Shown: one piece after another, positions 1 to 11,223 of the stretch
How positions within the stretch are numbered: the stretch's first letter is position 1
Layout: every line of letters starts with the position of its first letter
Assembly: GCA_016584495.1 (NCBI GenBank)
Contig: WAID01000003.1
Location: 1,364,001-1,428,000 of the forward strand
Length of the DNA stretch: 64,000 bases
DNA from: Celoporthe dispersa
Lineage: Eukaryota; Ascomycota; Sordariomycetes; Diaporthales; Cryphonectriaceae
Direction: 5' to 3'
Notes under the pieces: generated by a model
What the model was told of the DNA's origin: nothing
The model's database searches: none
The model's input: only the letters and a program-made list of their open reading frames with translations
Position numbers and translations under genes: made by a program

Positions 1-181
1 TAGAGACGCTCCCTAGAAGGGAGCGCTCGAGAACTGGGCACACTCCACCAACACGAAGAACCTTCTCATCGTGACGTATGATCCCATGACCTTCATCTAC
101 TGCGGCAGCCCCGCTGCTGTGGTTGGCGCCCCCGCCGATGAGGGCGCCGCCATGGCTATCAACCCAGAGTTGCAAAGGTGA
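1..181 (+). CDS. 3' end of an unidentified gene (partial, terminal exon)
   Basis: A reading frame runs from 17 to the TGA at 179-181. It is preceded by a splice-acceptor-like CCCTAG ending at 16, and an in-frame TAG at 14-16 blocks extension without splicing. The C-terminal peptide of about 54 residues contains LENWAHSTNTKNLLIVTYD and a hydrophobic stretch with PMTFIYCGSPAAVV. This composition is much more protein-like than the surrounding frames. The start lies to the left of the window. I do not recognise the family; the exon limit and the coding call are inference. Confidence 0.45.
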
Positions 182-1609
182 TCTGCTTCTGCAAAGACCT
201 GTCTTTGCAAGAGACCGTGCGCTCCATCTGCCGGACCGCAGCTGCTACTACTACCTTCCTGGTGGTGTGGTTCTGCGGCGGCGGGGCCACACTCTGCTCC
301 TACCTCTCCCGCAAGTAAACCGGCCGTAAGTTCACCCTCCCTACTTGGAGACAGATAGCGACTTTCCCCCCACCCCACCCCCTTTTACTGACCGTCTGTC
401 CTAGTTCACCATCGTCCAGCACCCGCCGAGTCACGAATACGAGTCCTTTAAGCCCGAAAGCAGAGCAGCTTCTACACCACTACCCCGAACCCCCTCGGTA
501 CGGCAAAAGAGGCCACTTGTGACTGTAACGCAGTCAGTTCTCTTTCTTCTCGCCAGCGCTTGGTGGGATGTGGAATAGGTATATGGGTAGTTCAGAGTAC
601 AAGCGGATGCGGGATGGGTGGGAAGAGATGAGCTGGGAGACGAAAACAAGCTGGAGATAGGTTTACTATCATTGAGACAACAAGCGCATTTGTGGTCTTT
701 CTCCCCTCAGAAGGCTTCCCACCTGTAGAAGGCTACAGCAGTAGCAGTAGCAACAGCTTGCTGCAACCCACGCCATGACATGTTACCGGTCTCTTGGTTT
801 CCTCTCACTCACGCCTACTCAGACAAGCCCACGAGCGGAATACCGGTATGCACGTAGCCGAGAGGTCTGATGCCTCAGAAGTTATGATGACGTGACAATC
901 ACTGGGGGTCGTTAAGTACGTAAGCTGGGAGGGCTATTTCAATGCCTTCAGGTTTTGTCTTGGTAGCAGGTAATGTTGAGGGACGTTGTCAGTGATACAC
1001 GGTCGAGCCTTAAGCAAACAGAGAATCCCGCCAAGAAAGTTCCCTATCCTATCCTCCCCTGTTCTGCCCTGCTCAGCGCTGCCCGTAGTAGCACTGTGGA
1101 ACCAGTGATATGACGACAGCTGATGGACACAAGAGCAGAAGCGACCAGTCTTGTTGTCTGCCTCAAAATTGTAAGTAGTCAGTAGCTCATAGTGGCTTCC
1201 CGGCCGTAGTGGTGGCGGTGGAGGTGGTCAATGTGTGTGTGTGTTGTCCAGTGCGTTGTTAGTGCTGGTCCAACGATAACGACGTCATTTTCGATGCGTT
1301 GCGAGATCACTTGAGCACCTCATGGGGACACAACCTTGCAGGCCTCCAGCAGTTACTTGTGAGTATAAGACGGCCTGATACATCTCCTCTAGAAACCAGC
1401 CCTTTTTTTTACCCTTTTTTTTTCTTCTTCTTTTTTCAACTTCACCATACTCAAAGCCTTCCCCACCCCTTCCTGGAAACGCAAGAAACACTCTCAGGAT
1501 ATCGTATGTCATTGGCTTCCCTGAGCTCTTTTGACTTCCACCTGCTTACATAGGACTGGACATACATTGAAGATTACCACGTCATCTCCACACAACAAGC
1601 TCTCCCGAG
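182..1609. other. Intergenic, no gene seen
   Basis: Only short, compositionally random ORFs occur here. A pyrimidine tract at about 1402-1445, made of long T runs broken by C, lies some 165 nt upstream of the small gene starting at 1610 and resembles the CT-rich core promoter elements of filamentous fungi. Confidence 0.5.
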
Positions 1610-1889
1610 ATGGCCGATCAAAACCAGCAAGAGAAGGAATTCTCCATCCAGGTAAGGCCATCTGGGGCATTTCCGGCTGTTGGGAGTTCCCACCATACTG
1701 ACGATGCCAATGCAGCCCATTGACGATACCAACAAGGACCAGGGCAAGGGCTTCATCGACGCCATCAAGGCCAAGGTCGCCCCTCATGTCGCGGCTCCAG
1801 GCCCGGCCCAGTCACACGACCACAGCCAGATCCCTCAGGAGGGGACAAAGGAGGAGCGTCTGGCGAAGGCCAAGGAGCTCAACAAATAG
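1610..1889 (+). CDS. Small hydrophilic protein of 71 aa, function unknown
   Basis: Two exons fit: 1610-1651 (MADQNQQEKEFSIQ) and 1716-1889, joined by a 64-nt intron with a GTAAGG donor and a TGCAG acceptor, phase 0. The product is about 71 residues, charged and without membrane segments. It has the central stretch KGFIDAIKAKVAPHVAAPG and ends in EERLAKAKELNK. The ATG at 1610 was chosen because it opens directly onto the spliced frame and lies downstream of a CT-rich tract. I cannot assign a function. The clean splice sites and biased codon use (many GCC, AAG and CTC codons) support a real gene. Confidence 0.6.
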
Positions 1890-3376
1890 ATGATGGTTCG
1901 GGGCGGGGAGCAGAGCCGGTGTGTAGCCGATGAGCCTCAATCCTGCTAGACCATACCTTGGGAGACAGACATCTTACGAACCGCAACTGAATAACATGAC
2001 CTTGACGAGATTTCTTCTTCTTCTTCTCCTTTTGGCCCTTGTACATGAACAAGAGAGAGAGAGAGAGAGGGTCGAACCCAGAGCCCGTTCCGGACCCACA
2101 GGGACACCTCGCTCATGACGTCGTACTCGGCATCTCAAGATTGCGTCTCGTCCAACCGAGACACGCAGCAGGTGGAAAGAGGTACGGCCGCTGCACTCTG
2201 CAGATGTACGGCAGAAATTGTGACTCGTATGAGGGGTGGATATGAACCACACTGAAGTGATCATCATGAAACAGGTCACTGGAGCCGTGCTTCCGTGCTT
2301 CCGCCGTGCTGCTCTGCGCTGGGTGCCGGCTGATGGATGCTGTTATGATTGCTGAAGCTGACACCCTGGAGCGCCACTCGCAACCCGACTCTCTCGGTGC
2401 CTAAGAGAGCCGCGTTTCTGCTGCGGGTGCTTGTGCTACGTAGATTAGCACGTTTAAAATTAAATAGTCATCCTGGCTTGTTTCTATCCTCTTCTGCTTC
2501 CTTCGCCGGCCTACCCGGGCCAATAAAATAAAATAAAAAAACTCACCGGTTTTGGATCTACTCTCGGGTCGCTGTTTGGGCACGTAGCCTTGGGGGAGAG
2601 AGGTGATCGACTGCTGCTGCGACCTGGCGGAAAGACCCGCTGCGTCTAGTCTCTGCCCGCCCCTGCCCGCAACCCCTACAGCTGCTAGGGCTGTCTCTGC
2701 CTAGGCCTGTGCCTGTCTGTGCTGATCAAGGAGGCTCCCTCTCTCTGTCTCTCCCTCTCTGAACCTTGGGACTCACAGTAGTGCCGCCGCCTGTGGGCCG
2801 TCTCTGCCCAATCTCGACCACCATCATCCACCACACCACACCACACCGACAGACAAGACACCGCGCGTACGTCCCAGGCACAGCGCAGCACAGTCAGCCG
2901 CAGTCAGTAAGCTGCCCACGCAACGTCGGTTCAATTCCTCTTTTGCCCCCCCCCCCTCTCTTAAGGGCCACCGCGACGCATGTCGGTGGGCGAGTCACAA
3001 CCAAGGGTTCAAGTGAATTGGCAGAGGTCAGCCAGGTCGATACCACGACGAACCGATCCCGGTACCGTCGTATTACAGCTCGCACCGGTTCACCAGCGCG
3101 CGGCACGAGCACACGAGCACACCACTCTGCCTGCTGCACACGACGCAGGCGGCGACGCACCTCAGCTCCCGTATATCCAACTACCCACCCGCATGAAGCC
3201 CTGGCCACTGTCGTCGAGATAGTCGAGGCAGCTGGCTGGGAGGGACGAACAACCTCACCGACAACGAGTCTGCTCTCCTCCCTCCCCCCCTTCTCCTCCC
3301 CGCCTTCCCCTCGATCCTCCGTTACCACTATCGATCCTCTCCGTGGCCCACGGTTCCCACGCCGACCCGGAACACG
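1890..3376. other. Intergenic and probable 5' leader of the Las17 gene
   Basis: A (GA)n microsatellite lies at 2052-2069 and AATAAAATAAAATAAA at about 2521-2536 could serve polyadenylation. From about 2600 to 3376 the sequence is rich in C and CA and resembles a fungal promoter or leader. Long ORFs on both strands overlap here, but none looks like protein. Confidence 0.5.
2052..2069. repeat. (GA)n microsatellite
   Basis: About nine GA units in the 3' region of the 71-aa gene. Confidence 0.8.
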
Positions 3377-5387
3377 ATGCCGTCTATCCTCAACGATGCC
3401 GACAAGGACATGGTCAAGCGCTTCGTGCCAAAGCAGAGCAATAAGATTCAGGCTGTAGCAGTGGCGCGGCTCTACGTTGCGCATCCGAACCCCTCGACAT
3501 GGACCTACACCGGCCTGCAGGGGGCCGTGGTGCTCGCCAACGATCTTGTTGGGAACACCTACTGGCTGAAGATGGTTGATATATCGGTGAGTTGCACACC
3601 CAAGAGCGAGCCGGACGGTGCGGCGCACAGCGCAGGAGCTAATCACAACGCCCGCACGGCTGCACAGCCCTCCCACCACGGAGTCATATGGGACCAGGAA
3701 ATCTTCGATTCGTGGAGCTACAACCAAGACCGGACCTTCTTTCACACCTTCGAGCTGGAGGACTGCCTGGCCGGCCTCTCTTTCGTGGACGAGAAGGAGG
3801 CGAAGCAGTTCAAGAAGAAGATGGACGAGCGCGAGAAGAACGCCAGCAAGGCGACCAAGGCGACGCCGTTCGGAGGAGCAGCGCCCGGCGCAGGTGGTGG
3901 AGGGCATAAACACGGTCTGCTAGGCGGCATCTTCGGGGGACATAGGCACTCCTCCGCGCCGTCGTCGACGCCGCCCGACTCCCCCTCGCAACAGCGTCGC
4001 TCCTTCGAGCCCTCTCGGCAGGTCCTCCTCAGCCAGGGCCAACGGGTCCAGCAGCCGGAGCCCGCCCTCGCAGTTTGCCGTCCTGGAGGCGTTCGACCCG
4101 GAGTGGCGGGAACACTTTGGCGACGACCTGAGGTCAAAAGGTCTGACCGACGACTTCATCATGGCCAACCAGGCCTTCATCGTCGACTTCCTGAAGCAGG
4201 AGCAGGCCCAGACGAAACACTCGACACCCCCGCCGCCGCCGCCACCTGTCAATGGCGCGGGGTCTAGGGCCCCCTCCACCACCGGCAGCCCGAAGAGGAG
4301 GCGCCGCCGCACCACCGCCGCCTCCCGCGCCCAGGAGATCTGGCAAGTCCGACTCGCCCGTCGCCGAGCGCGAGCCCTCACCACCGAGGACGAGGTTCCA
4401 CGTCCCTCCACCGCTCCCCGATGCCGGCAAGCTTGCACATGTCGAGCCTGCAAGGCACACGCCGGCCTCTGGGCCTCCACCCCCGCCACGACCGCCAAAG
4501 ACCCCAGTCGAGGAGGCGAAAGAGTCCGGACAGAAGTTTGGCGTGCCTCCGCCGTTCACAGGACAGAGAAGTGTTCCGCCCCCGCCGCCAAGCCGTGGTC
4601 CCGTCCCTCCCCCTCCCCCTCCCCCCGTCAAGAGAACCGGCGATCGCAGCGCCTGGCCCGGCACCACCACTGCCTCCCAAGGCGCCCGCTGCGGCTGCAC
4701 CCCCGCTGCCCCCAAGCCTACCCACCAGAGGACCGGCGCCTCCACCACTACCATCCTCTGGGGCCCCGCCCGCGCCTCCTCTGCCGGGCTCCTCAGCGCC
4801 TCCAGCACCACCTCTACCATCGAGCGACGCTCCACCGCCTCCTCCCCCGCTGCCAGGCGCAGGTGCACCTCCTCCGCCCCCACCTCCACCTCCACCCCCA
4901 GCAGGCGGGATCCCACCTCCACCACCGCTACCACCAGCGGGCGCCGGCATTCCTCCACCCCCAGGCCCGCCACCCCCACCGAACCGCGACTCTGGCTATG
5001 CGTCCGGCGTGCCAGCGACGGCCCTGCCCAGCGCAGACTCTGGTCGCTCGGCCATGTTGGCGGGCATCCAGAAGGCCGGCGGTATCGGCGCCCTGAAGAA
5101 GGTCGACAGGAGCCAGATCCGCGACAGGAGTTCTGCCCAGGTCGGCGGCGGCAGCGACACCGGCCCGCACGGCAGCGGCCTGCCGCCTGCTGGTGTCGCC
5201 CCTGGTGGTGGCAACGATATGGCGTCGGCCCTGGCCACGGCTCTAGCTGCCAGAAAGAATAAAGTCAGCCATAGTGGTAAGTTTTGCTTCTATTTTGGGG
5301 CTGTGATACACTGAGCCCCCGGTGGTCTTAAGAATGATATGCTGACGGTCTCTAGATGACGAGGGTGATGATGATGAGTGGGACTAG
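3377..5387 (+). CDS. LAS17: Actin assembly factor Las17/WASP (frame broken three times)
   Basis: Activator of Arp2/3-driven actin polymerisation at endocytic sites. Exons: 3377-3586, 3668-5276 and 5356-5387, with introns of 81 nt (GTGAGT...CAG) and 79 nt (GTAAGT...TAG). The N-terminal EVH1/WH1 domain covers about residues 10-125, with QAVAVARLYVAH, YWLKMVDIS, GVIWDQEIFD and FFHTFELEDC. A long polyproline region with many PPPPP blocks follows. A WH2-like segment contains RSAMLAGIQKAGGIGALKKV, and the last exon gives the acidic tail DDEGDDDEWD with its conserved Trp. Exon 2 needs three single-base removals to stay in frame: near 3980 (C5), near 4254 (GCGCGGGG) and near 4625 (C run). With these the total length is exactly 616 codons including the stop. 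Family is certain; whether the breaks are real is not. Confidence 0.9.
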
Positions 5388-6180
5388 ACGGGCAGCGGAT
5401 CGTAGGATGGACGGGAGGTCGAGGGAGAGCAAGGACAGCACGCACATAGCCTGCCCGACTGGATCAAGAGGATCTCACGAGGCTCTTGGGTGCTTGTGTT
5501 TGCAGGGACTGGCAGTTCGCTGCCATTGAGATCGTAGGCAATGGCTGTACGAGCCTTTACTTTTTTTTGGTGGAGGAGGGAGGCCGCTTTGGCGATGCGG
5601 CGAATCAAAAGTGAGCGGGCGTCTCATCCCACAGTAGGGGATGAGAGTCCTCCCCCTTGGTCAGGGGTCAGCCACAACAGAATACAGAATGTTTTTTTTT
5701 TAAGCAGATAACCTCTCATTGCGGTCTACCCAGATCTCATGACGTCTTATGGACCGTGTCGACCAGTGCCTCCATGCAAGCCCTTCTTTATATAGCGCTC
5801 GATCACACTGACTGCGCCGAACGGAGACGGAAATTGTAAGAAAACGTGACCATTCCTCCTCGGAGAGAGAAAGAGAACCAAAAGAGATTGATGTCATCAA
5901 GAGAATTCATGAAAGGTGTATGATGTTGTCTTTTTTTTTTCTTTTTTTTTGCCCACCCCACCGACACGGGACGTCCCTCCCATCCCAGTCGTCTATCAAC
6001 TGTCGAGGAACCTCGATCCCTTATCCCTCGCGGAATAAGATGGAGGTTTGAGAGAGAGAAGACAGTTCTTCCTGCGCCTTGTGCTCGCCCCCTTGCCCAC
6101 TCTCCAAACCACAAAGAGATGAAGTGAGGAGAGGGGAAGTGGGGGCAAGGCAGCTCAGCATGCCGCCGGACTGGCAAGAT
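5388..6180. other. Intergenic between convergent Las17 and eIF1A genes
   Basis: Holds the 3' ends of two convergent genes. A T-rich tract lies at about 5932-5950. No coding frame is supported. Confidence 0.5.
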
Positions 6181-6943
6181 CTAGATGTCGTCGATCTCAA
6201 TGTCCTTGCCGCCGGCGCCGCCTTCCTCGCCGCTCTCCGAGTCGCGGTCCTCGTCGAATTCAAATGCGCAGTCACCGTCCTCGCCGCCGCCAAAGGTATC
6301 CGTCTCGTTGATCTTAGCAGTCTCGGGAAGCTCGCCGTAGGCTTTGAGGGAACGGGCCTCGTCTGCGGTGTACTTGAGACTAATAGGCACAAGGCGTTAG
6401 GGGGGAAGAAAAGGACAAGAAGCAAGTTTGAAGGGGCCGGTAGTTAGGATAGGACCGGGAAAAAAAAAGGAGGGGGGGGTGGGTTGGTGATGGAAGGATG
6501 AGGGAGTGTAACGTACATGACATCGCCCTTGTCGTCTTGGTAATCGCGCAGCGACAGCAGGATGATGTCGCCCTGGTTGATCCAGACCTTCTTGCGAAGC
6601 TTCCCGCGGATGTTTCCAAGCCGGCGCGTACCGTCGAAGCATTGCGCCTCGAGACGACCGTTTCTATACCGGGTAGGTTTCACGATTAGCCCTAGGACTC
6701 TTGTCTTGGTGCGCGCGCGAGAGGGTTGGCGCAATGCCCTCTCTTGCCCATGACATCTTGCGTGCATGTGCCCAGGGGGAGGAGGAATGGGAAAGAGGGT
6801 CAAAACAAGACATACCCGAGCATCTTCACGACCTGCGCATACTCCTGGCCGTCCTCCTTGAAGGTGAGCTCACGCTTCTCGTTGTCGTTCTCGTTCTTGC
6901 CACGCCTGCGGTTCTTTCCTCCCTTTCCCTTATTCTTAGGCAT
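6181..6943 (-). CDS. TIF11: Translation initiation factor eIF1A
   Basis: Scanning factor of the 43S pre-initiation complex. On the minus strand the exons are 6943-6816, 6663-6517 and 6379-6181, with introns of 152 nt (GTATGT...TAG) and 137 nt (GTACGT...TAG). The product is 157 aa, close to the yeast and animal proteins. It starts MPKNKGKGGKNRRRGKNEN, the basic tail that binds the ribosome. The OB-fold core includes GQEYAQVVKMLGNGRLEA, CFDGTRRL, GKLRKKVWI and LLSLRDYQDDKGDVILKY. The C-terminal arm ends in DIEIDDI, matching the conserved eIF5B-binding end. The ATG at 6943 is chosen over upstream in-frame positions because it begins the conserved basic tail. No anomaly. Confidence 0.97.
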
Positions 6944-8433
6944 CCTGTCTGTCCCTTGCGGTCGAGGTCTGAATGGCGGTGTTTCAGTAGAGCCGGTTGA
7001 GTATCGAGTCTGCCAGGTAAATGGCCTTTTGTTTGTTGTAGAGGTTGTGTGTGTTGTCAAGAGACAGGTTGGGTATTGGTAAGACTTGGGAAGGAGGCGG
7101 CGAGGATGATTCTTTGGGGGTGGAGGGGGGTGGAGGGGGGGTGGTTTGTGCTGGTGGGGTCACTTTTGTGGTTGTGGGCTAGTCAAGTGTGGCGGGGCGA
7201 ATCCCTAGGCCTCTTTGGCCTGCTGGGTTGGGCAGAGTCGGCTTTGAAAGAGGAGTCAGAGTTTACAGTGGGACGGACGGACACGCTGGTCTGCCGCTGT
7301 GCGTCAACCAGATGTACTGTGCTGTGGTACCTGGGCCCGAGCTAGACTACTCCAGGGAGCGACTGACATTGCGACCAGGCTGCCTGTCATGGGCGGTGGT
7401 CTGCCCTCCTCCCTCTTTGCACATGTCTTTATGAACGATCTTTTTCTTCTTCTTTGCCGCAGACCCTTTCCAGGGCCCCTGCAAACCTCTGCTGTGTAAC
7501 TGGGGAGCACGTGTGGCTGCAGGAACGCGCTGGACTATCGCTTCCCCCGGTCCCACCCCGCTCTAGATTGACCTGCCTACCGCCCTTTGGTGGTGAGACT
7601 GCGACCTGCTCCAAGGCAACAAAGATGCACGCGAGGCTGAGGGGTTGAGGTTTACGGAGGCGACGGCGCGGACGGGTTCAACACTGCGTGAATCGACTGC
7701 AGCACTGCAGCACTGGAGACACTCGAATCTTGAGGCAGGAATGGTATTTTGTGACTCTAAATGGTGGTGTAGCTAACGCAAACTGAACCAAAACTTCGGA
7801 ACCCATACATGAATTTCCAGTGGACTCGCTTGTGTCGTAAAGTTCCAGGCTGTTTCAGGCCCTATACACCACCTAGGTCTCTTCTTCTTCTGTCTCCTAC
7901 CTCCCCTTAGCTAAGTTATGCGCACCTTACAGGGTAGTATTTGCAGATCTGGTAGTGACCAGGTTCAATTTTGTGTTTTTTTGGACAACTTCTCATCATC
8001 ATGTGATCAAAACTTGTCTATGCATATCGAGACTCGGCCACTGCATCTCGGCCCCCAAGCGCCAGCGCGTGGCTGCAGGCGGTGCCCAGCCAACAAGCCA
8101 ATCAAAGAGACGCAGCCAAACCCCGGACCCTGTCCGCCCTGTTGTACTACAGCACTACAGCCTCGAGTACATGTTCTCTCTTCTGTCTACTTCAAGTAGC
8201 ACACACCCTCTGGCCATAAGCCATCGTATTATACCATTCGTCTCAGCAAGGACTCGGGTTCATCACTTACACCGGCAAACTCAGGGCCCAGTTCCATCTG
8301 ACACCCTCTGGTAGGGAGGCTTTACGATTGCCGCCAAGCTGATTGGAGGGGATTTTTTTTTTTCTCTCGAAGGCTTGTCTTCAAGATGAAATGATATGAT
8401 CAACCCCACCCCCCACACCTTCGACCAGGCGAG
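6944..8433. other. Intergenic between divergent genes
   Basis: Divergent upstream region of eIF1A (minus) and the 292-aa protein (plus). G-rich runs occur at 7110-7145 and pyrimidine-rich stretches at 7440-7460 and 7880-7910. No coding frame is supported. Confidence 0.5.
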
Positions 8434-9312
8434 ATGTTTCGATACTTCCCACGGCTCAGGACTCGAGTCGCTGGTCCGGCCAAAACGGTTCCCTCGCTCG
8501 GCGGCTCTAGTAGCAGGGGCATCAAGATCTCCAAGCACGCCTTCACCTCACTAGACGGGAAGCTGGAGAGGCAGATTCCCCAGAGCGTCTTGTTCTACCC
8601 GCCTTTCACCTCCCGGGGCAGAGAGCAGATCACGCAGCTCCTCTCCAACGACATCGGCCTCTACACTGAGATGAAGCCGGCGAGGCACCTCACCTGGAAG
8701 GGCATCACGGTCAAGACGGCGCGGCGCCACGTCATACATCTGAACGACCTGCGGTACTTCACCGAAGCCGGGCATGCCTTTGCCGAATCAGTTGTCAGGA
8801 GGCTTATAGCTAATTGCGGGACACCGCTCTGGTCTTTCACATCGCCCAGAGGCGACGGTAACAAGCCAATCGTCAGGGGATTGGCGAAATATCGGATCAA
8901 TACGGCGCTCCGGCAGGCGCTCCGGAACGCTGGTTATTACACGGACGGGCGGAGGCTATCTGAGGTGGATCTACAGAAGCAATCTGCACTCCTGGGCAGG
9001 CCGGTCGGTCAGGAGGCCCAGAGAAGGGGAATCGCACAGCTATTCGGTACTCTTGAGCTGTTATCACGGGACTCGAAGATGGTGCACCAAGTGTCATTTG
9101 CGGATTTGAAGACGCACTGTGAGAAGATCGTCCGACATCTGGAGGAAGAACTCGGGATTACCTCGGAGGGTCGCCTGGTCAATGCTTCCAGCAATGATAG
9201 AAATCGACGGCCGAGTCAGCCACAGTCAAGAGGGCCACCTGATAGAGGCAAGAGAGAAGGATCCAAACTAAAGCCAGGGACCGGCGAAAAGAAGAGACGA
9301 CAGAACTACTGA
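8434..9312 (+). CDS. Conserved-looking protein of 292 aa, function unknown
   Basis: Single exon. The N-terminus, MFRYFPRLRTRVAGPAKTVP, is basic, hydroxylated and without acidic residues, so mitochondrial import is possible. The middle, about residues 80-250, looks folded: HLTWKGITVKTARRHVIHLN, LRYFTEAGHAFAESVVRRLI, LAKYRINTALRQALRNAGYY and IAQLFGTLELLSR. The C-terminal 50 residues are basic and disordered, ending KKRRQNY. The segment LNDLRYFTEAGHAFAESVV has a faint resemblance to the helix that carries the signature of RNase III-like mitochondrial ribosomal proteins, but the catalytic acidic pattern is absent and I do not assign it. Codon bias and length support a real gene. Confidence 0.7.
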   Translation: MFRYFPRLRTRVAGPAKTVPSLGGSSSRGIKISKHAFTSLDGKLERQIPQSVLFYPPFTSRGREQITQLLSNDIGLYTEMKPARHLTWKGITVKTARRHVIHLNDLRYFTEAGHAFAESVVRRLIANCGTPLWSFTSPRGDGNKPIVRGLAKYRINTALRQALRNAGYYTDGRRLSEVDLQKQSALLGRPVGQEAQRRGIAQLFGTLELLSRDSKMVHQVSFADLKTHCEKIVRHLEEELGITSEGRLVNASSNDRNRRPSQPQSRGPPDRGKREGSKLKPGTGEKKRRQNY

Positions 9313-9740
9313 CCTTGGGAAGACGATGACCGATGGTGGCCGCAGTCACTGATCGCGCCAGACAACATCCACAAACCAGTCTCAAACCTGTCTCGAGGGG
9401 AGATGAAATACGAATAAGCCACTCCCTAATACGTAATCTTTGACCTCTTGTGTACATATTAAAATCTACAAAACTGCCATGTCCCCATTTGCATCTCTCT
9501 GTGCCTTGCTTTTTGGTGGCTTACGTAAGGGCACTGGCTGACATGTGGTTCCTGGTTTCAAGAGCGAAGCCAGGATCGACGATAGCTCTAAGCTTTAGCT
9601 GTCCTCAAAGGGCCATTGAAAAGAACCCCCCGTCTCAGCCACGTCCCTGCCACGTCCCTCACCACTCATCCTATTTGTGAATTATCACGAAGCGCAATTG
9701 GACTGCCAGGCAGCCTACGATCGGAAGCGCAGTGGACAAA
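9313..9740. other. Short intergenic stretch
   Basis: Separates two tandem plus-strand genes. I see nothing beyond probable terminator and promoter sequence. Confidence 0.4.
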
Positions 9741-11000
9741 ATGCTTGTCTCTCTGACCGTCGGCAAGGTCGACGCGGGCGTGACTGTCCTGCTCACTCCA
9801 GATAAACGTCTTGTAAGTCATACTCCAGGCAGCGCCAAGGTCTACCTGGGCTGATCGTGTGCTCAGATCGAATTCCCATCCATTCTCCTCCCCCCTGATA
9901 TCTCCTCGGGCTCTATCGTCGACATCACGGTTGGGCGCAACACCACCTCCGAGTCCGCAGCCGAGGAGCGCTTCCAAGCGCTGCAAGACAAGATCTACAA
10001 TGCCTTCGGTGCTGCCCTGCCCTCTACGCCGATCCTACGATGCCGAAACGCGACGCAGACCTCCGTCGTCCTGGAATGGGACCCGATCCAGCTTGCAACA
10101 GCCGACCTGATCAGCCTGTCTCTGTATCGTAACAATAACAAAGCAGGCACGATCCCGAAGCCCCTGCAGATGCACACCACCAAGATCTCCGGCCTGGCCG
10201 TTGACACTCAGTATACCTTCCACCTGGTGCTGAGGACCACAGCCGGCACGTACACGAGCGAGAAGGTGGACGTCCAGACGCACAAGATGACAGATCTGAG
10301 CGGCATCACCATCACGACGGGTATCCTGCCCCAGGCGATGCGCGAGAACCTGGCTGTGGCCGTGGAGAGGATTGGCGCCAAGATCGTGGACAGCGTGCGG
10401 ATAGATACCACACACTTCGTGACGACCGAGGGCAGAGGCATCCATTGGGAGAAGGCGGTCGAGATGAACATCCCTGTAGTACGTCCAGAGTGGGTGGATG
10501 CATGTGAGAAAAGTGGGAGGATCCTGGGCGTCACCAAGTTCTACCTGGATGCCCTGCGGCCAGGTCCGCTAAGCGAGGACCGGCCAGGCACGGCAACTCA
10601 GCAGCAGCAGCAGCAGCAGCAGGCGTCCTTCGCGACACCTGCTGCCGCGCCAACACCGCCAGCGAAGGACAAGGACCTGCCCGCCGCGCCGTCGGCCGAG
10701 AACGGTGAGGGGAGCAGCGAGACGGCCAATGAGGGCGACAAGGCCGAGAACGACTATGCCGCCCTGAACAAGGAGGAAGCTGTGGATGGTGACGACAAGG
10801 ACGAATCCGACGATGACGATGATGCCGCCATCGACGAGGCCAAGGCAAAAGCAGAAAACGAGCAGAAGTCAAGGGCGGAAGACAAGGAGCAGAACCTGGC
10901 GGTACGACCGAGGGCGGCGGCATTTGAGGATCTGGACGAGGACAAGGCGGCACCGTCGCCCGCAGCAAGTCGATCGTCGTTCCAGGAGGTGCAGCTGTGA
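9741..11000 (+). CDS. CHS5: Exomer scaffold Chs5
   Basis: Core of the exomer complex that carries chitin synthase and other cargo from the trans-Golgi to the plasma membrane. Exons 9741-9812 and 9867-11000 flank a 54-nt intron (GTAAGT...CTCAG, branch-like GCTGATC). The 401-aa product opens with MLVSLTVGKVDAGVTVLL, then IEFPSILLPPD, the Chs5 N-terminal dimerisation segment. A fibronectin type III domain spans about residues 75-166 (TQTSVVLEWDPIQL, DTQYTFHLVLRT). A BRCT domain spans about 168-253 (GITITTGILPQ, THFVTTEG, VVRPEWVDAC). A run of eight Gln (residues about 269-276) is followed by an acidic, Lys/Glu-rich tail, as in other fungal Chs5 proteins. Intact. Confidence 0.95.
10603..10628 (+). 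repeat. (CAG)n repeat coding for poly-Gln in Chs5
   Basis: Eight uninterrupted CAG codons between the BRCT domain and the acidic tail. Pure codon use makes it a likely length-variable site between strains. Confidence 0.85.
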
Positions 11001-11223
11001 GCCAGTATGTTACGATCGTCACGATGCGAGCGCTTGATTAGACCTTGTGGAAGAAGTGTATAATATTTGATGGTTTTCCTTGTTGGACGCCGCGGTGGGA
11101 TTTGCGCTCCGGCGAGAGAAGGTAGATATTATGATAGGGAATTGGGACGCGATGACGGCCTTTCACGATCCCCCATGAGCAACATCTGCATCCGTAGCTG
11201 GGACCCTCAAGCTGACGTCGACC

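Noticed and set aside
2766..3913. Long ORFs of 230 codons (plus) and 339 codons (minus) before and across Las17 exon 1
   Set aside because: They overlap each other and the EVH1 exon, have Arg/Ser/Pro-rich shadow composition and no domain. GC-rich third positions explain them.
3970..4640. Programmed ribosomal frameshifting as the cause of the Las17 breaks
   Set aside because: No slippery heptamer pattern is shared by the sites, and the same kind of break occurs in unrelated genes at plain G/C runs.
4134..4979. Antisense Gly-rich ORFs opposite the Las17 polyproline region
   Set aside because: Poly-Pro codons read backwards give poly-Gly; this is a shadow of the real gene.
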